Of a stretch of DNA of 64,000 nucleotides, positions 52,891 through 62,074 are shown piece after piece. The notes under the pieces were generated by a model. It was not told where the DNA came from. It saw nothing but the letters and a program-made list of their open reading frames with translations, and did no database searches. Source of the DNA: Bradyrhizobium manausense (GTDB lineage: Bacteria > Pseudomonadota > Alphaproteobacteria > Rhizobiales > Xanthobacteraceae); the NCBI RefSeq assembly GCF_018129685.1, contig NZ_JAFCLG010000001.1:682001-746000 (forward strand), written 5' to 3'. Position numbers and translations under genes: made by a program. Each line of letters starts with the position of its first letter. The first letter of the stretch is position 1.

Positions 52891-54189
52891 TCAATTGCTG
52901 GCCCCCGCCGTCGCCAACCGTTTGGCCAGAAACGTGTCGATCGCCTGGGCCATCGAGCCCACCGCCTTGGACCGCCAGCCCTCGGACACGAGGTGCTCGA
53001 GGTCGCTTTTGTTGGAGACATAGCCGATCTCGACCAGCACCGAGGGTACGTCCGGAGCTTTCAGCACCCGGAAGCCGGCCGACTTCAGGGGATGCTTGTG
53101 CATGCGCATGGTCGTCTTCATTTCCCCCATCAGCAGATGGGCAAAACGGCTTGAAAATGTGCGGGTTTCGCGCTGGGTCAGATCGATCAGGATATCGGCA
53201 ACGTCGGTCGGCTCTTCGGCCAGGTTGAAGCCGGCGATCGCGTCGGCACGGTTTTCCGCATCGGCCAAGCGCTGGGCCTCGGCGTCGGACGCCTTGTCCG
53301 AGAGCGTGTAGATCGTGGCGCCCTGGGCGTCGCCCTCGGCCTTCGGCAGTGCATCGGCATGGATCGAGACGAACAGCGCGGCGTTCAGATTGCGGGCAAT
53401 CTTGCTCCGGTCATTGAGCGGAATGAAGGTGTCGTCGTCCCGGGTCATCACCACGCGGTACTTGCCTGATTTTTCCAGCCGGTCGCGCAACGCGAGGCCA
53501 AAGGCCAGCACCAGGTTCTTCTCGCTCTCACCATTCGACTGGGTGCCGTTGTCGATGCCACCATGGCCGGGATCGATCACGACGACCGGACGACCATCCA
53601 AGGGTGCCGCGGGCTTCTGCGGCGCCGGTTCAGGCGCGGCAGGAACTGTCGCGGGCGGAGTGGCGGCGATCGTCGGCCGCAGATCGGGGCGATTCTCCGG
53701 AGCGGGTGTCGGCACGAAGGCCGTGCGCTCGACTTCCTCGAGCTCCAGCACCAGCCGGGCCGGCTGACCGTTGGCCGCCTCGAGCACATAGGAATTGGTG
53801 ATCTTCGCCGGCCCGGTCAGGTCGAACACGATTCGCGAGCCACCGGGCATCACCAGCCCGTAGCGGAAGGCCCTGACGAGCCCCCGCCCGGCTCCGGTGC
53901 CCGGAGCCAGCTGAAAATTGACCTGGGGAACATCGACCACGACGCGATAGGGATCGGCGAGCGTCGTCGCGCGGAAGCTGACGGTCTGGTCGAGGTCCAG
54001 AATGAAGCGGGTCTGCTTGCCGTCACCGGCCAGGCGCGCCGCCGTCGCGACAGGAAAATTCCCCACCGCAACAGTGGGTTGCGGCGGGCTTTCGGCCGCG
54101 CTCAGGCGCGAGGAATCGGCGCATGGCGATGCTGCGGCGCAAAGCAGCGCAAATCCCAGCAAAACCCGTTGATTTGTGCGGCTCGCCAC
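52891..54189 (-). CDS. amiC: N-acetylmuramoyl-L-alanine amidase with AMIN domain
   Basis: Splits septal peptidoglycan during cell separation, in the periplasm. 432 aa: signal peptide, an AMIN domain (ARLAGDGKQTRFILDLDQTVSFRATTLADPYRVVVDVP, residues ~50-150), a Pro/Ala-rich linker and an amidase_3 domain. Zinc ligands: His in DPGHGGIDNG, Glu in NGESEKN and His in SIHADALPK; the catalytic Glu is in VLVEIGYVSN. It is likely activated by LytM factors such as the M23 protein at 44713, which is inference. Confidence 0.93.
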   Translation of the reverse strand: MASRTNQRVLLGFALLCAAASPCADSSRLSAAESPPQPTVAVGNFPVATAARLAGDGKQTRFILDLDQTVSFRATTLADPYRVVVDVPQVNFQLAPGTGAGRGLVRAFRYGLVMPGGSRIVFDLTGPAKITNSYVLEAANGQPARLVLELEEVERTAFVPTPAPENRPDLRPTIAATPPATVPAAPEPAPQKPAAPLDGRPVVVIDPGHGGIDNGTQSNGESEKNLVLAFGLALRDRLEKSGKYRVVMTRDDDTFIPLNDRSKIARNLNAALFVSIHADALPKAEGDAQGATIYTLSDKASDAEAQRLADAENRADAIAGFNLAEEPTDVADILIDLTQRETRTFSSRFAHLLMGEMKTTMRMHKHPLKSAGFRVLKAPDVPSVLVEIGYVSNKSDLEHLVSEGWRSKAVGSMAQAIDTFLAKRLATAGASN

Positions 54190-54891
54190 CGATTCCGTGC
54201 CTCCGAGCAGCCTCTTTAACGCAATAGAACCACAGGGTTAATCGATCCTTAATGACGGAGGCGCGAAACTCTTCGACTGTGACCGGCGTGCGACGCTCCC
54301 TTGCACGGATGCCCCATTCCTCGTATGTACGGATTGCTGACGGCCAATAATTCCGGTTGTGTCGCATACAGCCTCCCGGTGCAGCGCCGGAACTCTCAAG
54401 GTTTGGGAATTCCAGCGTTTTTCCGTTCCCTTCAAAGACCAGCGCGGTGCGCGGCAGCGAAGCGGAACGGGGCAAGCCCCGGCGGCGGACGGTTTCCGGC
54501 TACCTCGCTGTTTCCGGAACAGTTTTGATAGCGACGCGGCCAGTTACCCGCTCCCTTAATCCCAAGGAGGCGGTTCTTGATCTGGGCGGAGCGCGCACGC
54601 GCCATGCCTGGCCAGCAGCAACTGATTAGGGGCGGCCCCGCCGCCCAATGTTTCATACGGGCCGACGCTTGATGCGCCAGACTGTGCCGACGAATTCTGA
54701 AGGACCATTCGCGACGCTGCGGAGAGAAAATCCCGCGCGCCGCTTCGGCCCTGAAGCTTCCGATTCGGCAAGGCGCGAGAGACGGCGTTTCGGCCTTCCC
54801 CTCAGCCCCGAATCAGGTGGACCGTCGCGTCACCCGGCAGCGCTCTTCGCGCCCACGGTCGATCGCGCCCGCCGCCTCCAAGAGTCAAGAC
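54190..54891. other. Long intergenic region: amiC promoter and rne leader
   Basis: 702 bases between divergent amiC and rne. No convincing protein gene is present. A possible leader peptide of 31 codons begins at TTG 54577. A strong hairpin (54630-54636 with 54640-54646) lies inside it. The rest shows nothing I can name. RNase E genes in other bacteria have long autoregulatory leaders. Confidence 0.6.
54577..54672 (+). CDS. Possible 31-codon leader peptide before rne
   Basis: AAGGAGG (54564-54570) is 6 bases before TTG 54577. The frame reads MIWAERARAMPGQQQLIRGG... and stops with TGA at 54672, 219 bases before rne. A 7-bp GC hairpin overlaps it. Speculative; based only on ribosome-site quality and position. 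Confidence 0.3.
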   Translation: MIWAERARAMPGQQQLIRGGPAAQCFIRADA

Positions 54892-57800
54892 ATGCCCAAC
54901 AAGATGTTGATCGATGCCACCCACCCGGAAGAGACCCGGGTCGTCGTGGTCCGCGGCAATCGCGTCGAAGAGTTTGATTTCGAGACCGCGCAACGCAAGC
55001 AACTGCGCGGGAATATCTACCTCGCCAAAGTCACCAGGGTCGAACCCTCGCTTCAGGCCGCGTTCGTAGAATATGGTGGCAACCGCCACGGCTTCCTCGC
55101 CTTCAGCGAAATCCATCCTGACTACTACCAGATCCCGGTCGCCGACCGGCAGGCCCTGATCGAGGCTGAAGAGCAGGCGCATCGCGAAGCCGAGGAAGAG
55201 AGCGAGAACCGCTCCCACGGCCGTCGCCGCTCGCGCCACCGCAACGCCCGCCGACGAGGTCATGGCGAGCGCGTCCGCAGCGACGTCGTCGAAGGTCTCG
55301 ACGCCGGCGCCGATCCCGCGGCCCAGCCGGTCGAAGGACTTGCCCATCAGGAGCATGCTGACGGCGCGCCGCACGAGGGCGAGCACCTGCACGCCGAGGC
55401 CGAGCATCACGGCGAGCCCCACGAGGGTCACGACCATCACGACCACGATCATCATGACCATGATCACGACGATCATGAGGATGACGAGCACGGCCACGAT
55501 GATCATCATCATGCCCATGATGACGAGCACCATCACGCGCACGATCATGACGATCATGGTCACGACGACGATCATCATGCCGACGACACGCCGGCGCCTG
55601 TCGCCGCGATCGGCGCGGAGCCCTTCTTTGCCGAAGAGACGGTCGCTCCGTCTCAGGACGCCCCCGCCCTCGAAGCACATGGCGAAGCGTTTGCGGAAGC
55701 CGTAACCTCCGTCACCGAACCGGCCGATGCGATCTATGGCGTCGGCGAGAGCGCTGAAGCTCCACACCAGGATGCGGTCGCGAGGGCCGACGAAGACGAC
55801 GAGGACGATGAAGACGGCGAGGAAGGCGAAGAGGAGGTCGTCGAATCCGTCGGCGGCGACGACGTGCTCGAGGAAGTCCCGGAGCGCACCTTCCGTCCGC
55901 GCCGCCAGTACAAGATCCAGGAAGTCATCAAGCGCCGCCAGGTGATGCTGGTGCAGGTTGTCAAGGAAGAGCGCGGCAACAAGGGCGCGGCGCTGACGAC
56001 CTATCTGTCGCTCGCCGGCCGCTATGCCGTGTTGATGCCGAACACCGCCCGCGGCGGCGGCATCAGCCGCAAGATCACCAGCGCCCAGGACCGTTCGCGC
56101 CTGAAGGAAGTGGTGCAGGATCTCGACGTGCCCGAGGGCATGGGCATCATCCTGCGCACCGCAGGTGCGGCCCGCACAAAGCCCGAGATCAAGCGCGACT
56201 TCGAATACCTGATCCGGATGTGGGAGACGGTGCGCGACCTGACGCTCAAGTCGCAGGCCCCGATGCTGGTCTACGAGGAGGGATCGCTGATCAAGCGCTC
56301 GCTCCGCGATCTCTATAACAAGGAGATCGACGAGATCCAGGTGGCGGGCGAAGCGGGCTATCGCGAAGCGCGCGACTTCATGAAGATGCTGATGCCCGCC
56401 AATGTCAGCGCGGTGAAGCAGTATCGCGACGGCCAGCCACTGTTCTCGCGCATGGGCGTCGAGAGCCAGCTGGATGCGATGTTCTCGCCGACCGTGCAGC
56501 TACGCTCCGGCGGCTACATCGTGATCAACCAGACCGAGGCGCTGGTCTCGATCGACGTCAACTCCGGACGATCAACCCGCGAGCACCATATCGAGGACAC
56601 CGCGCTCAAGACCAATTTGGAAGCGGCCGAAGAGGTCGCCCGCCAGCTCCGTCTGCGCGACCTCGCCGGCCTGATCGTCATCGACTTCATCGACATGGAC
56701 GAGAAGCGCAACAACCGTGCGGTCGAGCGCAAGCTGTCCGATTGCCTCAGACAGGACCGCGCGCGCATCCAGGTCGGACGCATCTCGCATTTCGGCCTGC
56801 TGGAAATGTCGCGCCAGCGCATCCGCGCCAGCGTGCTGGAATCGTCGACCGATCCCTGCCCGCATTGCGGCGGTACCGGCCATGTCCGCTCGGTGTCTTC
56901 GGTGGCGCTGCAGCTGCTGCGCGGACTCGAAGAGATCCTGATGAAGGGCGCGACCCACAATCTGGTGGTCCGCACCCGCACCGACGTTGCACTCTATGTG
57001 CTGAACCACAAGCGCGGTCATCTGCGCGACCTCGAAAACGGCTTCAAGGTCACGCTGTCGGTCATCGCCGACCCCAGCGTCAGCGGGCCGCAGGCCTATG
57101 TCATCGACCGTGGCGAGCAGGTGCATACGCTCGAAGCCGCCAAGGCTCTGCTGGCGGCGCAGGCCGCTGCAAGCCCGCCGCCCCTGGTCGAAGAGGCCTA
57201 TGACGACGACGAGTTCGATCTGGAGACCGAATCCGAGATCGAAACCGAGGAGACCGAAGGTCTCGCCGGGGAACAGACCACAGGCGAAGGTGCGCCCGAG
57301 CAGGATGGCCAGCGCCGCAAGCGCCGCCGGCGTCGTCGCGGCCGCGGCGGCCAGCGTGAAGGCGAGCTTCGCGAGGATACGCCCCCCACTCTTCCGGAAC
57401 CAGCCATGCTTGCCGGCGAGACCGAGGAGGATGTCGAGTCCGAGCAGGATGGCGAGGAAGGCGAGGAACAAGCCGTGCGCGGCGAGCAACAAAGCAACGG
57501 CGAGCGCCGTCGCCGGCGTGGCCGCAGGGGTGGACGTCGTCGGCGCGGCGGCAACGAGGAAGGTCTCGCCGGTTCCATCAGCGACGAGCTCGGTGGCAAT
57601 CCTCCGCCGGAAGCGACCGACGCCGTGGCCGATTTCGACAGCCCTGGCGGCGAGCCAGCTCCGTCGATTGCGCATTCGGAGCACGTCGCCCCGGTTGAGC
57701 ACGAGACGTCTCAGCCCGAGCTCCAATTCCACCAGGCACCGGTTGAAACGCCGGTCCGGCCCGCACCCGCTGCTGCCGTCGCGGAGGAAGAGCCCGTCGC

Positions 57801-58011
57801 CGACGAGAAGGCGGCCCGTCGCCGCTCCACCGTCCGCGAGAAGGTGAGCTTCCTGTCGAGCAGCCCGAGCGAGCCGGCGGCCCCGGTTGCGGCAGCGCCG
57901 GAGCCGATTGCTCCGCCTGCGCCTGCGCCCGCGCCGGAAGCGGCAAGCGAGACGCCGGCGGCCCCGCGTCGCGCCGGCTGGTGGTCGCGCCGTTTCGGCG
58001 GCGGCGAATAA
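54892..58011 (+). CDS. rne: Ribonuclease E with His/Asp-rich insert
   Basis: The main endoribonuclease for mRNA decay and rRNA processing. 1039 aa. The S1 domain starts around residue 35 and is interrupted after HPDYYQIPVADRQ by an insert of about 260 residues that is rich in Glu/Arg, then His/Asp (about 163-233), then acidic. The domain resumes at RRQYKIQEVIKRRQVMLVQVVKEERGNKGAALTTYLSLAGRY. The catalytic Asp555 (SIDVNSGRST) and Asp601 (VIDFIDMDEKRNN) and the zinc-link CPHCGGTG are intact. The C-terminal scaffold has Arg-rich blocks. ATG 54892 (MPNKMLIDATHPEETRV) is the family start. Confidence 0.96.
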   Translation: MPNKMLIDATHPEETRVVVVRGNRVEEFDFETAQRKQLRGNIYLAKVTRVEPSLQAAFVEYGGNRHGFLAFSEIHPDYYQIPVADRQALIEAEEQAHREAEEESENRSHGRRRSRHRNARRRGHGERVRSDVVEGLDAGADPAAQPVEGLAHQEHADGAPHEGEHLHAEAEHHGEPHEGHDHHDHDHHDHDHDDHEDDEHGHDDHHHAHDDEHHHAHDHDDHGHDDDHHADDTPAPVAAIGAEPFFAEETVAPSQDAPALEAHGEAFAEAVTSVTEPADAIYGVGESAEAPHQDAVARADEDDEDDEDGEEGEEEVVESVGGDDVLEEVPERTFRPRRQYKIQEVIKRRQVMLVQVVKEERGNKGAALTTYLSLAGRYAVLMPNTARGGGISRKITSAQDRSRLKEVVQDLDVPEGMGIILRTAGAARTKPEIKRDFEYLIRMWETVRDLTLKSQAPMLVYEEGSLIKRSLRDLYNKEIDEIQVAGEAGYREARDFMKMLMPANVSAVKQYRDGQPLFSRMGVESQLDAMFSPTVQLRSGGYIVINQTEALVSIDVNSGRSTREHHIEDTALKTNLEAAEEVARQLRLRDLAGLIVIDFIDMDEKRNNRAVERKLSDCLRQDRARIQVGRISHFGLLEMSRQRIRASVLESSTDPCPHCGGTGHVRSVSSVALQLLRGLEEILMKGATHNLVVRTRTDVALYVLNHKRGHLRDLENGFKVTLSVIADPSVSGPQAYVIDRGEQVHTLEAAKALLAAQAAASPPPLVEEAYDDDEFDLETESEIETEETEGLAGEQTTGEGAPEQDGQRRKRRRRRRGRGGQREGELREDTPPTLPEPAMLAGETEEDVESEQDGEEGEEQAVRGEQQSNGERRRRRGRRGGRRRRGGNEEGLAGSISDELGGNPPPEATDAVADFDSPGGEPAPSIAHSEHVAPVEHETSQPELQFHQAPVETPVRPAPAAAVAEEEPVADEKAARRRSTVREKVSFLSSSPSEPAAPVAAAPEPIAPPAPAPAPEAASETPAAPRRAGWWSRRFGGGE

Positions 58012-58030
58012 AGCCGAACATCCAATGCAA

Positions 58031-58058
58031 AACGCCCGGCCAAAAGCCGGGCGTTTTT
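58031..58058 (+). terminator. Terminator of rne
   Basis: A perfect 10-bp stem (58031-58040 with 58046-58055), loop CAAAA and five T, 20 bases after the rne stop. Confidence 0.88.
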
Positions 58059-58080
58059 CGTTTCAGGCCTCACGAGTAAG

Positions 58081-58761
58081 CTACGACGGCAGCTCGTCAT
58101 CACCGAGCGGCGCGACGTCACGCGATGCGATCTGGCGAAGCTGGTCGTAAAGGTCGGGCGCCTCGCTGGTGCAGAGACAGACGCCCTTTGCAGAGGGCGC
58201 CTCGCCGGCGTTGAGGTAGGCGTGGCCCATCGTGCTGTCGAGATAGATGCCGTCACCCTCGCCCAGGATCTCCGGTGCGTAGAACTCGGTGTGGACTGCA
58301 ACGCGGCCACTCGTCACCAGAAAATACTCTTCGCCGCCATGACGCAGCAGCGGGCCGAATTCGTCCAGCGAGCGCGCGCGAACTTCGGCGACGATCGGCA
58401 CCATGCGTTTGCCGATCAGATCGGTGCATTGATAGGTGTAGGTGTAGAATTTCGTGTTGATCAGCTGCCCCTGCCCGGCCCGGCTGATGCTCCGGCGCGC
58501 GGTGACCGGCCGGCCCGGCACGGGCGCCGCGACCGCTGGATTGAACAGCTCCGCGATCTCCATCTTCAAGCCGGAGGTCAGCTGGAGCAGCTTGTCGTAG
58601 GTCAGCGACATCAGGCCGTTCTCGACCTTGGACAGCGTCGAGAGCGCCATGCCGGTCCGCTCCGCGACCTGCTTCAGGGTCAAGCCACGCGCCTGACGGG
58701 CGGCCTTGAGGCACTGACCGAGCTGGGAATTGGCACCTTCTGGCGTCGTGATCTCGCTCAT
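58081..58761 (-). CDS. XRE-family regulator with C-terminal cupin
   Basis: A 226-aa repressor-type protein. The N-terminal HTH is LGQCLKAARQARGLTLKQVAERTGMALSTLSKVENGLMSLTYDKLLQLTSGL. The C-terminal cupin holds RHGGEEYFLVTSGRVAVHTEFYAPEILGEGDGIYLDSTMGHAYLN, with the GEEYFLV metal/ligand pattern. PuuR-type proteins of this design control amine and amino-acid catabolism. It is divergent from the amidase gene across 209 bases with palindromes, and is likely autoregulated and a regulator of that operon (inference). Confidence 0.9.
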   Translation of the reverse strand: MSEITTPEGANSQLGQCLKAARQARGLTLKQVAERTGMALSTLSKVENGLMSLTYDKLLQLTSGLKMEIAELFNPAVAAPVPGRPVTARRSISRAGQGQLINTKFYTYTYQCTDLIGKRMVPIVAEVRARSLDEFGPLLRHGGEEYFLVTSGRVAVHTEFYAPEILGEGDGIYLDSTMGHAYLNAGEAPSAKGVCLCTSEAPDLYDQLRQIASRDVAPLGDDELPS

Positions 58762-58795
58762 GCAGCAAGCCTACCACGGCATTAGAAAAAATGTT

Positions 58796-58807
58796 GGTCG
58801 ATCGACC
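58796..58807. promoter_or_regulatory. Perfect 12-bp palindrome near the XRE start
   Basis: GGTCGATCGACC lies 35 bases upstream of the XRE start, flanked by TT and TAA. A second dyad, TTGACG (58898-58903) and CGTCAA (58914-58919), is nearer the amidase. Both suit an XRE-cupin dimer; neither is proved. Confidence 0.45.
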
Positions 58808-58970
58808 TAATCTTTTCGGCGAAAACTGGCTCTCCTGCACGTCATTTGGCGGCCATTTGGGCACTTGCGCGAGGATTTGTGCACGAAACGCCTCGATTTG
58901 ACGAATATTGGTGCGTCAATCTTACTTTCCGATATGCTAAATTGTTTTCATAATCTGAAAGGAATTGGCC

Positions 58971-60467
58971 GTGAGCGACCTGTGCGATTCCAGCGCCGTT
59001 GAGCTGCGCCGCCTGCTGGCCACCAAGGCGATTTCGCCGGTCGAGTTGCTTGAGGCCTGTCTGTCCCGCATCGCCGCCGTCAATTCCGCCGTCAACGCCG
59101 TCGTGACGCTGGACGAACCGGGCGCACGCGCCGCCGCAAAGGAAGCCGAGGCCGCCATCCTGCGCGGCGAGGATCGCGGCGCCCTGCACGGGCTTCCCGT
59201 CCTGATCAAGGATACGCAGGACACCGCCGGGATGCGCTCGACATATGGCAGTCCGCTGCTGCGCGACAACGTGCCCGCTGCGGACCAAGGCTCGGTCGCA
59301 CGCTTGCGCGCCGCCGGCGCCATCATCTTCGGCAAGACCAACACGCCGGAATGGGCGGCGGGCGGCAACACCCGCAATCCCGTGTTCGGCGCGACCGGCA
59401 ATCCCTTCGATCCCATGCGCTCGGCAGCAGGCTCCTCCGGCGGCTCGGCGGTTGCGCTGGCCTGCGGCATGGCCCCGCTCGCCTCAGGCTCCGACACCGG
59501 CGGCTCCTTGCGCAATCCGGCCGGCTTCTCCGGTATCGTCGGCATGCGCCCCTCCTACGGGCTCGTGCCCAGCGAGAAGCGCATCTTCGGCTGGTCGAAC
59601 CTCTCGACCGACGGACCGATGGCCCGCAGCGTCGCCGACGCCGCATTGATGCTGTCGGTGATGGCGAGCGACGACGCGCGCGATCCGCTCGCCTACACCC
59701 TGCCCGGCGAAACCGTGCGTGCACGCGCCGAGCGCTGGGCCACGCCGCGTCCCGCCGACCTCGGCAAGCTGCGCCTCGCCTTCACCGAAGATTTCGGCTT
59801 CGCACCGACCGAGCAGGCCATCCGCCGCGTCTTCCGCCACCGCGTGAGCAAGCTTGCGCCGTTGTTCGCCGAAAGCCGTGAGGCGACGCCCGACTGTACC
59901 GGTGCCGACGATGCTTTCGCCGTGCTGCGCGCGGGCATGTTCCTGGCGACGCATGGCAAGAACTACAAGGAGCGGCCAGAGATGCTCGGCCCTAACGTGC
60001 GCGCCAATGTCGAGGAAGGCCTCGGCTATTCGCTCGAAGACCAGGCCCGCGCGTCGACGACGCAGACGCGGATCTATCGCGCCTATCAGAGCTTCTTCGC
60101 TGGATTCGACGTGCTGATCAGCCCGACCATCACGCTCAGCCCGCGGCCATGGTCGGAGCTCTATCCCGCCGAGATCGACGGCGTGCCGACGAAGTCCTAT
60201 TTCCACTGGCTCGCGCTCGCCTATGCGGTGACGCTTCCCGGCCATCCCGCGATCAGCATTCCACTCGGGCTTGACGAAGCCGGACTGCCGTTCGGCCTCC
60301 AGATCGTCGGCCCGCGCGGTGGCGATGCCATCGTGCTCGCGGTCGCCGCGAGCCTCGAGGCTGCATTCGCAGACGACGCGCAAATGTGCAGGCCTGTGCC
60401 CGACCTGGCACGGCTCGCCGCGGCGCCGCCGCTGTCGGCCGCGCCCGGCTTCCTCACCTGGGAATAG
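58971..60467 (+). CDS. Amidase (amidase signature family)
   Basis: Hydrolyses an amide to acid and ammonia. 498 aa with the Ser-cisSer-Lys triad of the family: Lys80 in LIKDTQDTAG, Ser155 in GSSGGSAVAL and nucleophile Ser179 in GSDTGGSLRNPA, 24 residues apart as expected. Further blocks are FGKTNTPEWAAGG and LSTDGPMARSVADAA. GTG 58971 is chosen because AAAGGA is 7 bases upstream; TTG 58965 would be too close. The stop codon lies in a 13-bp tandem repeat. The substrate is unknown. Confidence 0.9.
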   Translation: MSDLCDSSAVELRRLLATKAISPVELLEACLSRIAAVNSAVNAVVTLDEPGARAAAKEAEAAILRGEDRGALHGLPVLIKDTQDTAGMRSTYGSPLLRDNVPAADQGSVARLRAAGAIIFGKTNTPEWAAGGNTRNPVFGATGNPFDPMRSAAGSSGGSAVALACGMAPLASGSDTGGSLRNPAGFSGIVGMRPSYGLVPSEKRIFGWSNLSTDGPMARSVADAALMLSVMASDDARDPLAYTLPGETVRARAERWATPRPADLGKLRLAFTEDFGFAPTEQAIRRVFRHRVSKLAPLFAESREATPDCTGADDAFAVLRAGMFLATHGKNYKERPEMLGPNVRANVEEGLGYSLEDQARASTTQTRIYRAYQSFFAGFDVLISPTITLSPRPWSELYPAEIDGVPTKSYFHWLALAYAVTLPGHPAISIPLGLDEAGLPFGLQIVGPRGGDAIVLAVAASLEAAFADDAQMCRPVPDLARLAAAPPLSAAPGFLTWE

Positions 60468-60520
60468 ATCTCGGGAATAGATCTTGGGAATAGAACTTGG
60501 GAATAGAATTTGGGAACAGG
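60459..60520 (+). repeat. 13-bp tandem repeat spanning the amidase stop codon
   Basis: Units at 60459-60471, 60472-60484, 60485-60497 and 60498-60510, plus a partial unit at 60511-60520. Each reads (T/C)GGGAATAGANCT or a close variant. The TAG of the first unit is the amidase stop. Because 13 is not a multiple of 3, successive units place TAG in different frames. Confidence 0.88.
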
Positions 60521-60547
60521 CCAAGTGAGCACGTCTCGGAGACGCGC

Positions 60548-60760
60548 ATGACGGCATTGTCGAACCGCAAGACGAGCATCGGCTGGGTGATGACGACGCT
60601 CTTTGCCGAGCGCGAAAAAGATCTGCTGATCGGCAGCTCCGCGTTGACCGGCATCTTCGACGCGGCCCTCGGCTTCATGGCGGCAATGACCGCGATGTCG
60701 GTCGTCGCCACCGCAACCATCGACACGGCGCAGCCAGGGCTCGCGCCGAAGCCGGCCTGA
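60548..60760 (+). CDS. Small protein of unknown function
   Basis: A 70-aa protein (MTALSNRKTSIGWVMTTLFAEREKDLLIGSSAL...) with a moderately hydrophobic middle (IFDAALGFMAAMTAMSVVATA) that may be one membrane segment. GGAG at 60538-60541 is spaced for ATG 60548. It lies between the amidase and the oxidase genes on the same strand, 16 bases before the latter, so it is likely co-transcribed. I do not recognise the family. Confidence 0.55.
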   Translation: MTALSNRKTSIGWVMTTLFAEREKDLLIGSSALTGIFDAALGFMAAMTAMSVVATATIDTAQPGLAPKPA

Positions 60761-60776
60761 CAGGAGAGTTCTGCCG

Positions 60777-62009
60777 ATGCAAAGCGCAATCATTCTCGGC
60801 GGCGGCATGGTGGGCGTGGGCGCCGCCTTGCATCTGCGTCAACGCGGCTGGACGGTCACGCTGGTCGACCGCAGGGAGCCCGGCCGCGAAACCAGCTATG
60901 GCAATGCCGGCATGATCCAGGCCGAAGCGGTGCGTCCCTATCCGATGCCGCGCGACCTCTCATCACTGCTGAAGATCGCGACCGGTCGCACCAACGACGT
61001 GCGCTACAGCTTTTCGTCGCTGCATCAGCATATCGAACCGCTGCTCCGCTATTGGTGGCATTCGGCGCCAAAGCGGCACCGCGAAGCCATCGCCGCCTGG
61101 GCTCGCCTGATCGCCTACGCGACGCCCGAGCACGACATCCTCATTCGCGAGGCTCACGCCGACAATCTGATCCGGCGCGCCGGATATCGCGCCGTGTTTC
61201 GCGACGCCGCGGCGATGGATGACGCGATCAGGGACGCGGAAACAGACCGCCGCGAGTTCGGCGTGAATTTTCGGGTGCTCTCGGGCAGCGAGCTGACCAA
61301 GGCGGAGCCGATCCTGCGCGAGGATCTTGCCGGCGCGATCCACTGGCTCGACACCTGGACCGTGTCCGATCCCGGCGCGCTGGTCACGGCCTATGCCGAT
61401 CTGTTCGAACGATCGGGCGGCACCATCGTGCTTGGCGACGCGCAGTCGTTGCAGCAGACCGCGACGGGATGGTCTGTGAACACCGACAATGGCCGCATCG
61501 ATGCGGCCAACGCCGTCGTGACGCTCGGGCCGTGGTCGCCGGATCTGCTATACAAATTCGGCTACCGGATTCCGCTGGTGCGCAAGCGCGGCTACCACAT
61601 GCACTACACCGGTGGCGCCACGCTCGATCTACCGCTCGTCGACAAGGGCCAGGGCTACGCCATGGGGCCGATGGCCAAGGGCATCCGGATCACCACCGGC
61701 GCGGAGCTGACGGGCCCGGATGCGCTGGCAACGCCGGTGCAGCTCGCCAGCGCGGAAAGCTCCGCGCGCGAGCTGATCGACCTCGGCAAGCGCGCCGAGC
61801 CGGAGCCGTGGTTCGGCACCCGCCCCTGCACGCCGGACATGGTGCCCGTGCTCGGACCTGCCCCGCGCCACCCTGGCCTCTGGATGAACTTTGGCCACGG
61901 CCACCAGGGCTTCACGCTCGGACCCGCGACCGGACGCCTGCTCGCCGAGATGATGAACGGCGAGACGCCATCGATCGATCCGACGCCGTACCGGCCGGAG
62001 CGGTTCTAG
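60777..62009 (+). CDS. FAD-dependent amino-acid oxidoreductase (DadA-like)
   Basis: A 410-aa DAO-family flavoprotein: N-terminal FAD site AIILGGGMVGVGAALHLRQRGWTVTLVDRREPGRETSYGNAGMI and C-terminal TPDMVPVLGPAPRHPGLWMNFGHGHQGFTLGPATGRLLAEM. The SYGNAGMI block resembles D-amino-acid dehydrogenase DadA. It likely oxidises a D-amino acid or N-substituted amino acid, perhaps one released by the amidase two genes upstream (inference). Confidence 0.88.
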   Translation: MQSAIILGGGMVGVGAALHLRQRGWTVTLVDRREPGRETSYGNAGMIQAEAVRPYPMPRDLSSLLKIATGRTNDVRYSFSSLHQHIEPLLRYWWHSAPKRHREAIAAWARLIAYATPEHDILIREAHADNLIRRAGYRAVFRDAAAMDDAIRDAETDRREFGVNFRVLSGSELTKAEPILREDLAGAIHWLDTWTVSDPGALVTAYADLFERSGGTIVLGDAQSLQQTATGWSVNTDNGRIDAANAVVTLGPWSPDLLYKFGYRIPLVRKRGYHMHYTGGATLDLPLVDKGQGYAMGPMAKGIRITTGAELTGPDALATPVQLASAESSARELIDLGKRAEPEPWFGTRPCTPDMVPVLGPAPRHPGLWMNFGHGHQGFTLGPATGRLLAEMMNGETPSIDPTPYRPERF

Positions 62010-62074
62010 CCTTCAGCCCTCGCGGCGAGGACGGCCCTGATGTGCTGACAGCACACCGCGCCGTCCGATCCGGA

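Noticed and set aside
50464..53154. A rightward open frame of about 900 codons opposite PBP1A and AmiC
   Set aside because: Arg-, His- and Leu-rich with no motif, while the leftward genes have complete catalytic motifs.
60459..60520. The 13-bp repeats as part of a CRISPR array
   Set aside because: No spacers, units are contiguous, and no cas genes are nearby.
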